Shown: positions 22,135-32,591 of the stretch, one piece after another
How positions within the stretch are numbered: position 1 is the stretch's first letter
How the letters are laid out: each line of letters starts with the position of its first letter
From: Podospora bellae-mahoneyi
Taxonomy: Eukaryota > Ascomycota > Sordariomycetes > Sordariales > Podosporaceae
DNA: 64,000 nucleotides
NCBI RefSeq assembly: GCF_035222275.1
Contig: NC_085884.1
Coordinates: forward strand, 2,976,001-3,040,000
Direction: 5' to 3'
Notes under the pieces: model-generated
What the model was told of the DNA's origin: nothing
The model's database searches: none
The model's input: the letters and a program-made list of their open reading frames with translations, nothing else
Made by a program: the position numbers and the translations under genes

Positions 22135-24012
22135 ATGAGGCTTCTACACACGACGGAGCTTAAGCTCTATTCCTTCAACGAGGTCGGAAAGGATGTTCCC
22201 ACATACGCGATTCTGTCCCACACCTGGGGCAAGGAGGAAGTCACATTCCAGGACATCCACTGCAATCCGGATGTGGCTAGCATGGCAGGATATCAAAAGA
22301 TTACCGCCAGTTGCCGGATTGCTCGCAGAGAAGGCTATCAGTTCGTCTGGATCGACACCTGCTGTATCGACAAAAGCAGCAGCGCTGAGCTTTCCGAAGC
22401 TATCAACTCCATGTACCGGTGGTACCAACATTCCGCCATGTGCTTTGCCTTTCTGGAAGATGTTGTTTACCCATATACACACTCTTACTGTGTCACGAAG
22501 AAACGTGTTCGAGAGCCAGACCCGCCTGTAGAAACTTTTGAAGAGAGTTTCGGCAACAGCCGATGGTTCACAAGGGGTTGGACACTGCAAGAGCTCATTG
22601 CACCGCCGAACCTGCGATTCCACGATTGTAACTGGCGTCTTATCGACACGAAGGATGGACTCTATTCGCTGATTTCCAAGATCACCGGTATTGATGAGGA
22701 TGTGCTTGCGAGACCAGGCGAGCTGCAGAATGCCTCCGTTGCACAAAGAATGTACTGGGCCAGCAGACGAGAAACAACACGATCTGAGGACTTGGCTTAT
22801 TGCCTCATGGGAATTTTTGGTATAGCTATGCCCCTGTTGTACGGGGAAGGGGGAACCAAAGCATTTCTACGTCTGCAGCAGGAGATCTTGAACTCCACCG
22901 ATGACCATTCCATCTTTCTATGGACACTTCCGCCACACGAAGTCGTGCACAATGAACTACGGGGTTTATTGGCAGAGTCTCCGAGCTGGTTTTCTCACGC
23001 AAGGCGGATATCACAGTCCCAGCACTCTCACGAAGATGACTGTTCGACCTTGTCTCGCATCACCAACCGCGGCTTGTTTCTGGAGCTTCCAGCTGTCGAT
23101 CTGGACAAAGATGGGGTCGGTGACGTTTTACTTCTTCCTAGCTGTGACATTGAACCCGGGATACCATCCGCAATAATCGTGAGAAAGATCGATGGCACGG
23201 TCAATGATGAATACGCAAGGATTCTCGTAGGGGTTCCGATGGCCATCAAATCAAGAAGAATCGCCATTTGGGAAGACACAGTTGTTGACGAGGTGACGCA
23301 TGCTACGGTTCGAATGTATTCCCGCCTATTGATTGAACGACGGAGCATTTACAAAAAGAGCTTATATGTGTCCCAAAGGCCCCAGCCGCAGCCTTGGAGA
23401 GTTCAAGGCTATTGGTTCACAATTTGGAACGAACCAAGCGTCTTTCGCATCGTTGCAGGTTGCGAAAACCTCTCCATAGGGTACGTGTATCACCAGCCAG
23501 TGGTAGTATCACAGAGGAGTGCATTACCAGCGTCTCAATGGAAACACGACCGGCAGACCTATTCCATTTTCATCGACATCAACCATTTATACAGACATAG
23601 AAATGTAGGCGATCACCAGCGTGTCATATCACTCGCCGCTCTTGACATGGAGGTTTGGGTGAAACTCAAGAGGTTTCCAACTATTGGTTCGCCTTTTTCC
23701 TCTGGCGAAGCAGATGTTGGAGCGGGAAGAATCTTGCAACTTCGGCTGATACTGGGTGCTGATTTCAACTATCATAATGGCCTCTCTCTCATCCCAACCA
23801 TTACACCAGCTTGGTCGTTGGAGCTCACAAACAACCAACTCAGACAAGAAGGCCCGCATGTGGCTCTAATCGAGCCAAACAGCAAAGAAGTTTCCTTGAG
23901 ACCTGTGGGATTGGAAGAACTTGTCGCATACGCCGAGATCAAGAGGGAAGAAAGGGATCTGAGAATGTGGTATGTGGTCAGCTTTGGGATCAAACAAGCG
24001 GGTCATGCATAG
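22135..24012 (+). CDS. HET-domain protein (heterokaryon-incompatibility type)
   Basis: Single exon, 625 residues. The N-terminal HET domain spans about residues 24-180 with the three hallmark blocks: YAILSHTWG (24-32), VWIDTCCIDK (71-80) followed by a paired-helix segment INSMYRWYQHS, and WFTRGWTLQELIAP (144 on). The remaining 440 residues have no WD, ankyrin or NACHT repeats that I can see, so this is a stand-alone HET protein with an unknown C-terminal part. HET domains, which are TIR-related, can trigger cell death after fusion of unlike hyphae or act in immune-like sensing. Whether this gene is a real incompatibility locus cannot be told from sequence. The frame is intact and intronless. 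Confidence 0.92.
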   Translation: MRLLHTTELKLYSFNEVGKDVPTYAILSHTWGKEEVTFQDIHCNPDVASMAGYQKITASCRIARREGYQFVWIDTCCIDKSSSAELSEAINSMYRWYQHSAMCFAFLEDVVYPYTHSYCVTKKRVREPDPPVETFEESFGNSRWFTRGWTLQELIAPPNLRFHDCNWRLIDTKDGLYSLISKITGIDEDVLARPGELQNASVAQRMYWASRRETTRSEDLAYCLMGIFGIAMPLLYGEGGTKAFLRLQQEILNSTDDHSIFLWTLPPHEVVHNELRGLLAESPSWFSHARRISQSQHSHEDDCSTLSRITNRGLFLELPAVDLDKDGVGDVLLLPSCDIEPGIPSAIIVRKIDGTVNDEYARILVGVPMAIKSRRIAIWEDTVVDEVTHATVRMYSRLLIERRSIYKKSLYVSQRPQPQPWRVQGYWFTIWNEPSVFRIVAGCENLSIGYVYHQPVVVSQRSALPASQWKHDRQTYSIFIDINHLYRHRNVGDHQRVISLAALDMEVWVKLKRFPTIGSPFSSGEADVGAGRILQLRLILGADFNYHNGLSLIPTITPAWSLELTNNQLRQEGPHVALIEPNSKEVSLRPVGLEELVAYAEIKREERDLRMWYVVSFGIKQAGHA

Positions 24013-24221
24013 GACACACCAAAGTAGCGCTTAATAAAGCCTCTTTAACATGGTATACGCGTTCAAAAATCTATACAAACATTTCCACGGACGCAAAAAG
24101 GAGAGAACCTGGAATGCTGGTTGAAGAAAATCAAATAAAAGGGGTGGCAGCAAGTATTGGCAGTACTTGTTGGACAGCGGTATAAGCTTACAGTTTGCAT
24201 CATGATTTTATCAGTTAATCA

Positions 24222-24307
24222 GCCCGTATAGCTCAGTGGTAGAGCGCATCACTCGTATCTGTGATCTCGATATGATGAGGTCCGCGGTTCAATCCCGCGT
24301 GGGGGCA
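24222..24307 (+). tRNA. tRNA-Thr(CGT) with intron; acceptor-stem mismatch
   Basis: The D arm (TAGCTCAGTGGTAGAGC), the anticodon stem CATCA/TGATG with loop start CTCGTA (anticodon CGT), an intron of about 14 nt, and a T arm with loop TTCAATC are all clear. The acceptor 5' strand is GCCCGTA and the 3' strand is TGGGGGC, which leaves a G-G clash at pair 5 and a T-G at pair 6. A perfect partner would start GCCCCCA. So two changes have hit the 5' strand, and the gene may be weakened or dead. Confidence 0.85.
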
Positions 24308-26071
24308 TTCATTTTTGGTCATTTTATCTCAAGTCAATATGACTTTCTTGTCACAATATCTCTCTTTCTCATTCATTTATTTTATCTTTTCTTGCTATCT
24401 TCCCCGTCAGTGTCTTCCTTTCTGGTGGCTGGATTGCACTGTACATTCTAACAGTTGGGAGTATTTCATACAAGTTAGAATTGCAAGTCATCAATAAATC
24501 GAGGATATCTTGTTTCGTTTCGGTTAGGTTATCGACCAGCCTGTTGTTTGGGTACTCGGCTATTTGTATAGGAACCCTCAGATACCCGTGCACCCTGGCT
24601 AGATCACATACGGCCATCTCTTATGTTTGTCTCGCTATATCCACAACCTGAGAGAAAGGCAAGTTGGGGTATGAGGTTGATAGGGCAACGGGAGAGGATT
24701 TCAATCATGAAATTGTAAAATAGGTATATGAGTTTGTCGTACAACTAGGTAGTTTGGAGTTTGCTACCTTTTCTAGTTGAGTTTGACCATCTCTTTTCAC
24801 AACCTAGCTACAGTCTAGCGCTTCGTCTTTGTGAAACGTGCAGTGAAGTAGGTAGCTAGGAGATGAAGTGATTGGAAGCCGGCGAGTGGTCCTCCCAAGA
24901 TTTTTTGGTTAGGCCGCTTCATGGGCCTCTCGTCGTCACCTGATATGCTGTGGCTGTTTTGGAGCGTTGAATTGCAGGATGTTGTGCACCCACACCTTTA
25001 AATAAGATCTTCCCCGCTCTTCATTGAACCATCACAAAACTTCAAAGTTCGCAAGCTTGTCCCTTTGTAGCAGCTCCGATCACCGTCCTGCAACGGTTGT
25101 CGAGCCATGCAGTTGTCGTGTTCTCCATGTCTAGGATCAGGGATCCAAAGCCCAATGTCTTACTTAATCTCTGACATCCGCTTGCCCGCCCGCGGTTCTC
25201 GGGGATAAGGCAACTGCAGTCTTTGCCTCTTGACGACAAAGTTTAGGACTTGATATCTTTGAGGTGGGCAGCCAGCAGGATGCGGAGCCGGATATCTTTA
25301 TCATTTTGAGAAAGCCTCGACTCTGGACTCAATGATGCTGTGATACCCACGATCACCAACATGACTTCCTCTTTGAGGATCTGCGGAGTCCCGGTAGCCC
25401 CATCTCCACACCTCCGGTTGCCAAGAGGTTGCAGCAGACGAGGCATCCTGGGGTAGGCCATCTTGGCTAGAATCTGTCGAGTCGAGCACTGCGGAGGTTT
25501 GTTCCGAGATCACATGAGCGAAATTTGTATTTTCGCGCTTCTGGAAAGAAGCCCCTCTCCAAGAAGCGTGTCCAGTTTCCATCTTCTTGCATCCACGACT
25601 TTGGCGACTCGAGATCGACTTCCGGGTACGCCATCCTCGTTGCCGCATTTGATGACTTCTCGCCTCGCAAACAGTTCACCTTGGCAGCCGTTTTGATTCA
25701 CCATACTTGTCTGACCAGTGGTGTTGATTTGGCCTTCACCGCTTCCGCAACTGTTAGCTAACAGAGCCCCTGAATTTGGCCCTTGACGTCCCCCCTGTCT
25801 CCACTTTCAGCAACCACCACGGCAACCTTTTTGAACTGTTCGCATCTCCTCCAAAACACCAGACATCACAACCCCGGATTTTTAACTTCTGATCAACCGG
25901 CACTCACCTTTCAAGAGTGGAGCTTCCCGCACTTTTCGGTCCCATCCGAGCCCAAGATCCGCACGTGGCGGCCCAGCTTCGCGTGGCTTCCGGCTCACAG
26001 CCTAAATACAACGCTCCACAATCACGACAACAGCAACCACTCAGCACTCAAGATAACGGCGTGCGGCCCAG
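24308..26071. other. 1.8-kb region with no supported gene
   Basis: The stretch to about 24,800 is A/T-rich. Near 24,995 there is TTTAAATAAG followed by a leader-like stretch, which looks like a core promoter, but the plus-strand ATG that follows opens only about 33 codons. Minus-strand frames between 25042 and 25704 do not link by plausible splices. From about 25750 on it is the promoter and leader of the coiled-coil gene. Confidence 0.4.
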
Positions 26072-27088
26072 ATGGTCGGGATCTATGACAGCGGGCCCTA
26101 CGAGGACCCGTTCGCTTGGGCAGGGTCCGACCTGGAACTGGCCCTACTCGCCCAGCAGCAGCAGCACCACCACCACCACCACAACCAGCACCTCACCGAC
26201 CAGCTTGCCCGGTCCACGCCCGAGGACCTCACCTTTCCCACCGGACCAGTTCACCACCCTCAACAACATCATGACTTTCAAATGCCGATATCAACCATCG
26301 GAGGGATTTCAAAATCAGCAGCAGCAGCAGTCTCCCTCCCACCGACAGACCAGGCCTACCTCTCCCTCCAAGACTTCGAAAACACCACCATGACCGACGC
26401 CGGTGGTATCCAACCCTTTTCAGGCGACATGGACCTCGATCTCGACCTAGTCGAAGCCCTCGGCATCCCACCCTTCCCCTCCTCAGCCGAACCTCAGCCA
26501 TCATCCATGACAGCAGACACCCTCAACACCCAACTAGAAACAGCCCGCACCCTCATCTCCACCCTCCAGGCCTCCCTCTCCAAAATCACACGCGAGCGCG
26601 ACCAGGCCCGCATGCAGCTCTCCACCGCCAGAAACGAGCTGTACACAGCCCGCCAAGTGGAAAAACGACTCCGGGTGGAAAGAGACGAGGCTCACACGGA
26701 GAGGAAGCAACTCAAGGGGCAGCTGGAAAGTCTTAAAAAAGAGAGGGCGATGGGCAAGATGAACGAGGGTAGGTTGAGGAGGGAGAGGAACGAGGCGAGG
26801 ATGGCGTTGGTTTTCAGGGGGGTGGGGATTCTGCCTCATGCGGGGGCGAGAGGGATAAGGGTTTCTCATCAGGGGGGCCAGACGGGGTTGGGGGCTGTGG
26901 GGTTGGGGCCGGGGGAGAGGGATATGGATAGTATGGATGAGGTGGGGGGGAGTGAGGGTTTGAAGGAGGGGGTGGGGTTTTTTGGGGGGACGTCGACTGA
27001 GGAGAGCTCGCCTGCTGGTGGTGAAGAGGGGGGGGAGCAGGCTGGGGCGGTGTTGGTTCAACCTGACGGTGTGAAGGAGGGGAGTTGA
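26072..27088 (+). CDS. Hypothetical protein with Gln/His tract and coiled coil
   Basis: Single exon of 338 residues, not recognised. Visible parts: a Gln/His run at about 28-37, an acidic DLDLDLVEAL segment near 120-130, a charged coiled coil from about 150 to 245 with heptad-like spacing (TLNTQLETARTLIS, KRLRVERDEAHTERKQL), and a Gly/Glu-rich low-complexity tail. There is no signal peptide or membrane helix. The layout resembles small fungal nuclear coiled-coil proteins, but no DNA-binding domain is evident. It lies between the two HET genes. The G-rich coding strand at the 3' end is biased like other genes in this window, which supports it being a real local gene. Confidence 0.65.
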   Translation: MVGIYDSGPYEDPFAWAGSDLELALLAQQQQHHHHHHNQHLTDQLARSTPEDLTFPTGPVHHPQQHHDFQMPISTIGGISKSAAAAVSLPPTDQAYLSLQDFENTTMTDAGGIQPFSGDMDLDLDLVEALGIPPFPSSAEPQPSSMTADTLNTQLETARTLISTLQASLSKITRERDQARMQLSTARNELYTARQVEKRLRVERDEAHTERKQLKGQLESLKKERAMGKMNEGRLRRERNEARMALVFRGVGILPHAGARGIRVSHQGGQTGLGAVGLGPGERDMDSMDEVGGSEGLKEGVGFFGGTSTEESSPAGGEEGGEQAGAVLVQPDGVKEGS

Positions 27089-27512
27089 ACGGTTGTCTTG
27101 TCGGTTGGCTAGTGGATGTCTTGATATGCGTGTGTTGGCTTGGTTCATTGTGTTTGAGCTTACCTGGGTAAGGTTCGTGTAACATCAACAGAATGACATT
27201 GTCTGAGTGATCTTTTAAGCGTAAAGAAATCTTATGACAGCATGCATTCAAGGTTACCGTTTGGGCAATTGCCAAGCAGGTACTGTTGATAGGCTGTTTA
27301 CTCAGCCACCCAGCCCGCAATGCTGCCAGATACCACCAATCATTTGAGGCACAGCCCCGTTGGGCTGCTCTCCATTTATGTCACTGATGGATTTCTCTGC
27401 TGCCCCAAAAAGCAACTGTTTTCAACCCAACACTTGTTATCGCTTTGTCAAACACAACGCGGCTATTGCTCCACGTTGACATCAAACATCTCCTGCCAAT
27501 ACAACCACAAAG
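27089..27512. other. Intergenic upstream of second HET gene
   Basis: About 420 bases without a gene. An overlapping plus frame reaching into the HET gene is a shadow. Confidence 0.5.
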
Positions 27513-29367
27513 ATGGCTCAAATTACGAGGGCGGGTTCTCCAGGCGAAGTCTCAGACATTCTACCGCGATCCTCTACAAATACCTACCAGTATTCTCCCT
27601 TTTCAAAGGACGCCGAAAAATCTTCGATACGTTTAATTCGACTTCTTCCAGGATACCCAAGCTCGCCTGTCGTTGTGGAGCTTGTAACAGTTCCACTGGA
27701 TCCAGGCAAAATACCGTATTATGAGGCCGTCTCGTATGTCTGGGGGACTTCATACCAGCAGTACGAAATAGCGTGTGATGGTCTGTCCATGGCTGTTAGT
27801 GAAAGTGCTCTGTTGGCCTTGAGACGGTTTCGATTTGTTGATCATATCAGGTAGGTAGGTGTACCTCTATTTATGCTCGAAACCAAGGCTGATGCAACAT
27901 GACACGCGTTCCAGGCTTCTCTGGATCGATCAGATATGCATCAACCAGCAAGACGACAAGGAGAAGTCCTCCCAAGTTATGCTCATGGGCGAAATCTACG
28001 GAACTGCGAGCCAAGTCCTGGTCTATCTCGGGGAGGCCGACGACACAAGTGACAAAGCAATGGACTACATCTCTGAGCGATGCGCACAGCAGGAGGAATG
28101 GCCTCGTCAGTTTGTGGTCCAGGTCTTGTCACGTCCCTGGTTTAGCAGGGTCTGGATCCTTCAAGAGGTTGCTCTTGCCCACACATCACTGGTCATTTGT
28201 GGCGCCAAATGCGTGCCGTGGGCTTGTTTTCGCGAATGGTGGACACGAAACGAGTTGCTACTCGGGCCCGAGGTCAACCCGCCGCCTGTCTTGTCATACG
28301 GACTCAGTGTCATGAAGCGGCCTACGCTTTTACAGCAGCTTCACGATACCCGACATAGCAAGGCCACTCTGGCTCTTGACAAGATATACGCTCTCTTGGC
28401 GTTACTGCAGCCCGAAGACAGGATTGGGGTTCTCGTAGATTACAGTTTGTCAACGGCCGAGGTGTACACCTCGGTCGCCAAATCAATCATCGAACGGACC
28501 AAATCATTGGCCATCCTGTCCGGAAAAGAAGAAAAGCCCTACGTCGAACGGGAAAGGTTGCCGTCCTGGGTGCCAGATTGGGGTACCGTCCCCTCCGCCG
28601 TATCACTAGGGCTAGCCAACAAATACCTCGACCCCTTCGACGCCGGAGGAAAGCCAGCCTGTCGAGTAAACATCAGCATCCCCCTAAACGGGCCACCAAC
28701 GCTACACTGCCTCGGCATTACCTTTGACACGGTCAAGAAGTTGACTCTTTCCACCATGCGTCCCGGCCAAGACGCAGCCACCAACAATGTCGAAGTACTA
28801 ACAGATTGGCTAGACCTCATAAGCGGATCTTCAAGCTCTGTCGTGTCGGAAACCGCCGATTATCTGATTGGCCAATTCAACCAAAACCTCCGCGGCGTAT
28901 CCTCATACTCCCGCAGCCCACCACAACCTCCAAAATTCGCCTATTCACTATGGACAACAATACAAGCCCTCTCCACTCCCACCCTGCAGCTCGAGCCAGC
29001 TGAACTTTATGCAAGAAACAACCGCGGTAAACCCACCAGCGACACCCTAAAATTCTGTTATGAACGCAAGCTCTTCCTCACCCAGAGCGGTGCGCTCGGA
29101 TTGGGCCCCCCTGATCTTCTCCAAGGTGACACCGTCGCCGTGCTGCTTGGAGCACCAGTGCCCCATATCCTACGAAGGCTCCCATCATCAGAACAGAACA
29201 ACTCCTCCAACGTGTATGCTCTCGTTGGCGAGTGTTTTGTCGACGGCATCATGGCCGGAGAGGCTCTCAACCACCTGCAGGATCAGCTCAAAGAGATGGG
29301 ACATCGATGTCGTACGTTTGCAAAGAGCTGCTCCAACGCCCCATTGGAGACCTTTTGTATCCAGTAA
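27513..29367 (+). CDS. HET-domain protein, second type
   Basis: Two exons, 27513-27850 and 27915-29367, giving 596 residues. The HET domain blocks are YEAVSYVWG (70-78), LLWIDQICINQ (from 114, straddling the splice) with the following EIYGTASQVLVYLGEADD, and WFSRVWILQEVALA. This is the HET-6-like layout rather than the HET-E-like layout of the gene at 22135, so the two are not recent duplicates. The 64-nt intron separates the first two blocks and has a GTAGGT donor and CAG acceptor. The C-terminal 350 residues contain the segment DKIYALLALL and a late GDTVAVLLGAPVPHILRR block usual in this subfamily. Intact; role in allorecognition is inference. Confidence 0.92.
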
Positions 29368-29672
29368 TTTGTTAAGCTCTTCTTCTTTCTCTCCCACGTA
29401 CGGTAAACACGGGACATTAAAATGAGACAAAAGAGAAAATAACTCAAGACTCTTTCACTCTTATTCTTGATTGGCTTGATGAGTGCCATCTACTTCCATA
29501 CATCATGCAGGTAGCTAATCCTGACAAGGTTTACTTCAACAATAAGCTACAAAATTCCGCCTTCCCTCAACCCCTAATCTCAATAACCATCCCAGGCCAG
29601 TATCGTGGCCACAAAAACAAACAGCAATAATTGTACATTCGCCGGATTCTTTCTCTATTTGCCCAAGAAGCT
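29368..29672. other. Convergent 3' region
   Basis: About 300 bases between the stop of the HET gene (plus) and the stop of the 2EXR gene (minus). No gene seen. Confidence 0.5.
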
Positions 29673-31295
29673 TCACCATCCATCAAGCCAATCATCCTCA
29701 GCGGATGTCCACTGCTGGTCTCCGGATGCTGTCGGCCAAGGCTCAGATATCGTCGTCTCAGCCCCCGCAGCCCCCACGCCCGTATTATTCGACAACGTCT
29801 CCACCTCAGCCTCCCCCGTATCCGAATACCGCTGGCTCATCTTCACATTAGTGAGCGGCGACCCCCCCCGCAAAACATCCGATCGAATCTCCTCAGCCGA
29901 CCGAGCCGGGATGTAGTCCCGCCAATCGAGCCCAAACGTCTTCTCGCGCCTGCCGTTGAACTGAGCCAAAACTGCCCCGAGCTCATCATCCGTCTCTGTC
30001 CCCTTGACATGGGCGAACTTGAGCACAGGCTTCCTTTTCTTTTCGTCTTGCTCTGTGGCGACTTGCAAGGCTTTCCAGCACTGAAACATCCCATAGAGAA
30101 AGCTGTTGGTTTCTTGCAGACCGCGGAAAACGGCGACACCGTCATCGAGAGACTCGGGTGTGTCGGCCCCCGAGACGGAAGGGGCGGGACTGTCTAGGCT
30201 TGAAGCTGACGCATTCGCCAAAATCCCAGAATTGAGACTGGTTTGTTGAAGGAGACCCTCGACGTGTGCCAAACTTTGGGCGTGGCCATCATTTTGGTTG
30301 CCAGCCGGATGTGGAGGAACTGGAGGGGCGGCAGTGTTGGGGGTGTGGCTGGTGTGGGTGGTTGAACTATCGTGGTTCCATGGCTGATATTTCTCGCGGT
30401 CCGAGCACGAGGCGGCAAACGCCTCCATCTCCTCGTCGGTCCAGAAGCGAATCAAGTTGTAGGGCACCTCAGAGGCTTGGGCCCAGCGCTGGTTTTCATG
30501 GTGCGCAACGTCTTTGGCGACACGGCCCAAGAAGCCGCTGGTTGACAGGCTCGGGCAGCGACTTGGCTTGCACAGGGCCGGGAGAGCGAAGACCTTCATG
30601 CTGATGGGAAGAAGGAGGACGACCTCTTCGACCGTTTTCAACAAATTGTTGCTCATGCTAAGGTTTTCAAACATTGACCGATTGAAGCGTGAGCAGAGGA
30701 TAGTTGCCGGGACCATGACCTTTTGAACTCCGTGGACATATGACTGAGCATCGACTGAGCTCATACGCAGCACCCCGATAGCATGGCCGGTAAAGAGAAG
30801 GTAGTCGCGATCAATGTGAACATGGTTGTGGAGGGGGCTCTTGAAGCGTTCATCAGCAGAGCGACTTGACCGCGATGGGAACGCTCGACGGTTCCGGGTG
30901 TCTCGTTCAGTGGGAAGAAAGTGAAGCTCCTGGGGAGTATCCGCGTAAAACTGGTGGTTCTCCTCGTGGACCCTGCAGTCGGCCAGACATCTGAGAGCGA
31001 CCTCACGACTCTTGACGCATGTCTGGGCCAAAACACGGGCCGAATGGATTTCTCGGGCCGGTGGTAGGAAGGTGGAGACCGGGATGATGCGAGGGACCTC
31101 ATTGACCTCAAGTTCCATCGCCATCTCCCAGACCATAACTTGGAGCTCGTCCGGGAGCTCTGGGAAGCGGGTGAATCGCCAAGCCGGGACGCTGGGGACC
31201 ATAGCATCCATGTACAGGCGCAGATATTTATACGGGCCGTTTTGTGTGCCCGGCAATGGCTGATCATGCATGTTGGTGGGTTGTGGTGATCCCAT
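29673..31295 (-). CDS. 2EXR-domain protein
   Basis: Single exon of 540 residues. I take the ATG at 31295. The frame is open 96 codons further upstream, but that part is Ser/Leu-rich leader-like sequence without family features. The 2EXR domain, common in fungi and of unknown function, begins with FTRFPELPDELQVMVWEMAM near residues 40-60 and continues with PRIIPVS and LAQTCVKSREVALR. The C-terminal half is polar and low complexity, with a Thr/Ser/Pro stretch, and looks disordered. There is no signal peptide or membrane helix. It is convergent with the HET gene. Confidence 0.85.
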   Translation of the reverse strand: MGSPQPTNMHDQPLPGTQNGPYKYLRLYMDAMVPSVPAWRFTRFPELPDELQVMVWEMAMELEVNEVPRIIPVSTFLPPAREIHSARVLAQTCVKSREVALRCLADCRVHEENHQFYADTPQELHFLPTERDTRNRRAFPSRSSRSADERFKSPLHNHVHIDRDYLLFTGHAIGVLRMSSVDAQSYVHGVQKVMVPATILCSRFNRSMFENLSMSNNLLKTVEEVVLLLPISMKVFALPALCKPSRCPSLSTSGFLGRVAKDVAHHENQRWAQASEVPYNLIRFWTDEEMEAFAASCSDREKYQPWNHDSSTTHTSHTPNTAAPPVPPHPAGNQNDGHAQSLAHVEGLLQQTSLNSGILANASASSLDSPAPSVSGADTPESLDDGVAVFRGLQETNSFLYGMFQCWKALQVATEQDEKKRKPVLKFAHVKGTETDDELGAVLAQFNGRREKTFGLDWRDYIPARSAEEIRSDVLRGGSPLTNVKMSQRYSDTGEAEVETLSNNTGVGAAGAETTISEPWPTASGDQQWTSAEDDWLDGW

Positions 31296-32591
31296 TGTTA
31301 TCTCTGGCGGATGACGGATGGCGGATGGAGAGATGGTGATCCAGGAACTGGGCGTGTTTGGTTTCGTCTGGTTCGATTGTGGGTGAAAAATGAAAAGCGA
31401 CGATGCCGAGCTAAAGCGGCAACGGGACCGCAAGAGGGAGAGAAGGTGACGCAACGTCAAAACAGCAGGCCACAGCAGAGAAGGGCAGGGTAATGGTAGA
31501 CCGTAGGGAAGGCGATAAAGCGAATTGGTCGTAGTCGAGTAAGGAAGCCTCTTCTCATTGCCGAATTCTCCCGAGCTAGTCAAGTGTTGATATGGCCCGG
31601 TTTGCGTTGCTCAGACAGGACACAGGTTGTCTGGTGTCCCGTGATTGCATCAAAAAGCTTGGCGGTCGGGCCGACGATCTGCGGAGAACAATGGGGATGG
31701 GACCCGCGGGTGCTCCGCTTTGCGCCGGTTGCAGTCATGCAAGGACATCGACATGGTATTCCTGGCGGGCAGTCTGGAACAGCAATGATGAGGAAGAGAG
31801 ATGCAATTATTTCACGGAAGAAAGGAGAACGGGACACGGAAAAGAAAGATAAGATAACCAATGCACCATTCGCCAAACCACGTGCATGTGGGTGATCCGT
31901 GCAGTGTTCCACAGGGCTGCTCAAATCTCACATCCGCCCCCACCTCACTGAAGAAAGGCTCTACACATCTTCTTCTAGGCTTCCAGGTTCTCACACATTC
32001 ATGAGACAAGCTGAAATGGGTCTTGTTCTGCTTTGTTTACTTGTATTTTGATATATCACGACCAAGAATAAAGATTATATCAGTCACGTCATAAACCTCA
32101 CCTCCTCAGAGCCTACTCTCTCTCAGCCGCAGCCCTACACAGTGTTTCACAAGTCTCGATTGGCTGTCCTTGTTGCCGGATAGCATGCAAAAAACTCAGC
32201 CCCCTCCAAGCCCCAGGTAAAATCGGGACTGTTGCGGCACAGCACCAGAAGCAAGCCCAGTCAATGCCTTCAACCTCAAACTCTCGCATTTCAACCGTCG
32301 CACCCACCTGTTGCGCTGCATACGCTCCCAAATTAAGCATACTCTATCCCGCGCAAACCAGGCCCCCAGAGAATGTGGCGTCACAGAGGTCGTTGCTGCG
32401 GTCCCATCCCGCTTGGGGCCGGCGCCGAGTCAAAATGATAAGCTTCCAGCTCCCAGGAGAGACATTTAGCTACCGTCTTTTGCTTCCCCAAGCCTAAGCT
32501 CCCAATTAAAACACCAGGCTGTACTCATGTCTGGCCTCTTTCATCTCAACCCAACCCAACACCAGACAGGTGAACTCGCGCCATCACCGGC
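31296..32591. other. 1.3-kb divergent intergenic region
   Basis: This lies between the 2EXR gene (minus) and the seven-helix protein gene (plus). Small frames near 31584-31895 and 32113-32340 have no recognisable features. It probably holds two promoters. Confidence 0.45.

Noticed and set aside
24990-25240. Core-promoter-like TTTAAATAAG with leader, possible orphan gene
   Set aside because: Only about 33 codons follow the first ATG and I found no splice path; may be a relic or a non-coding transcript, not supportable from sequence.
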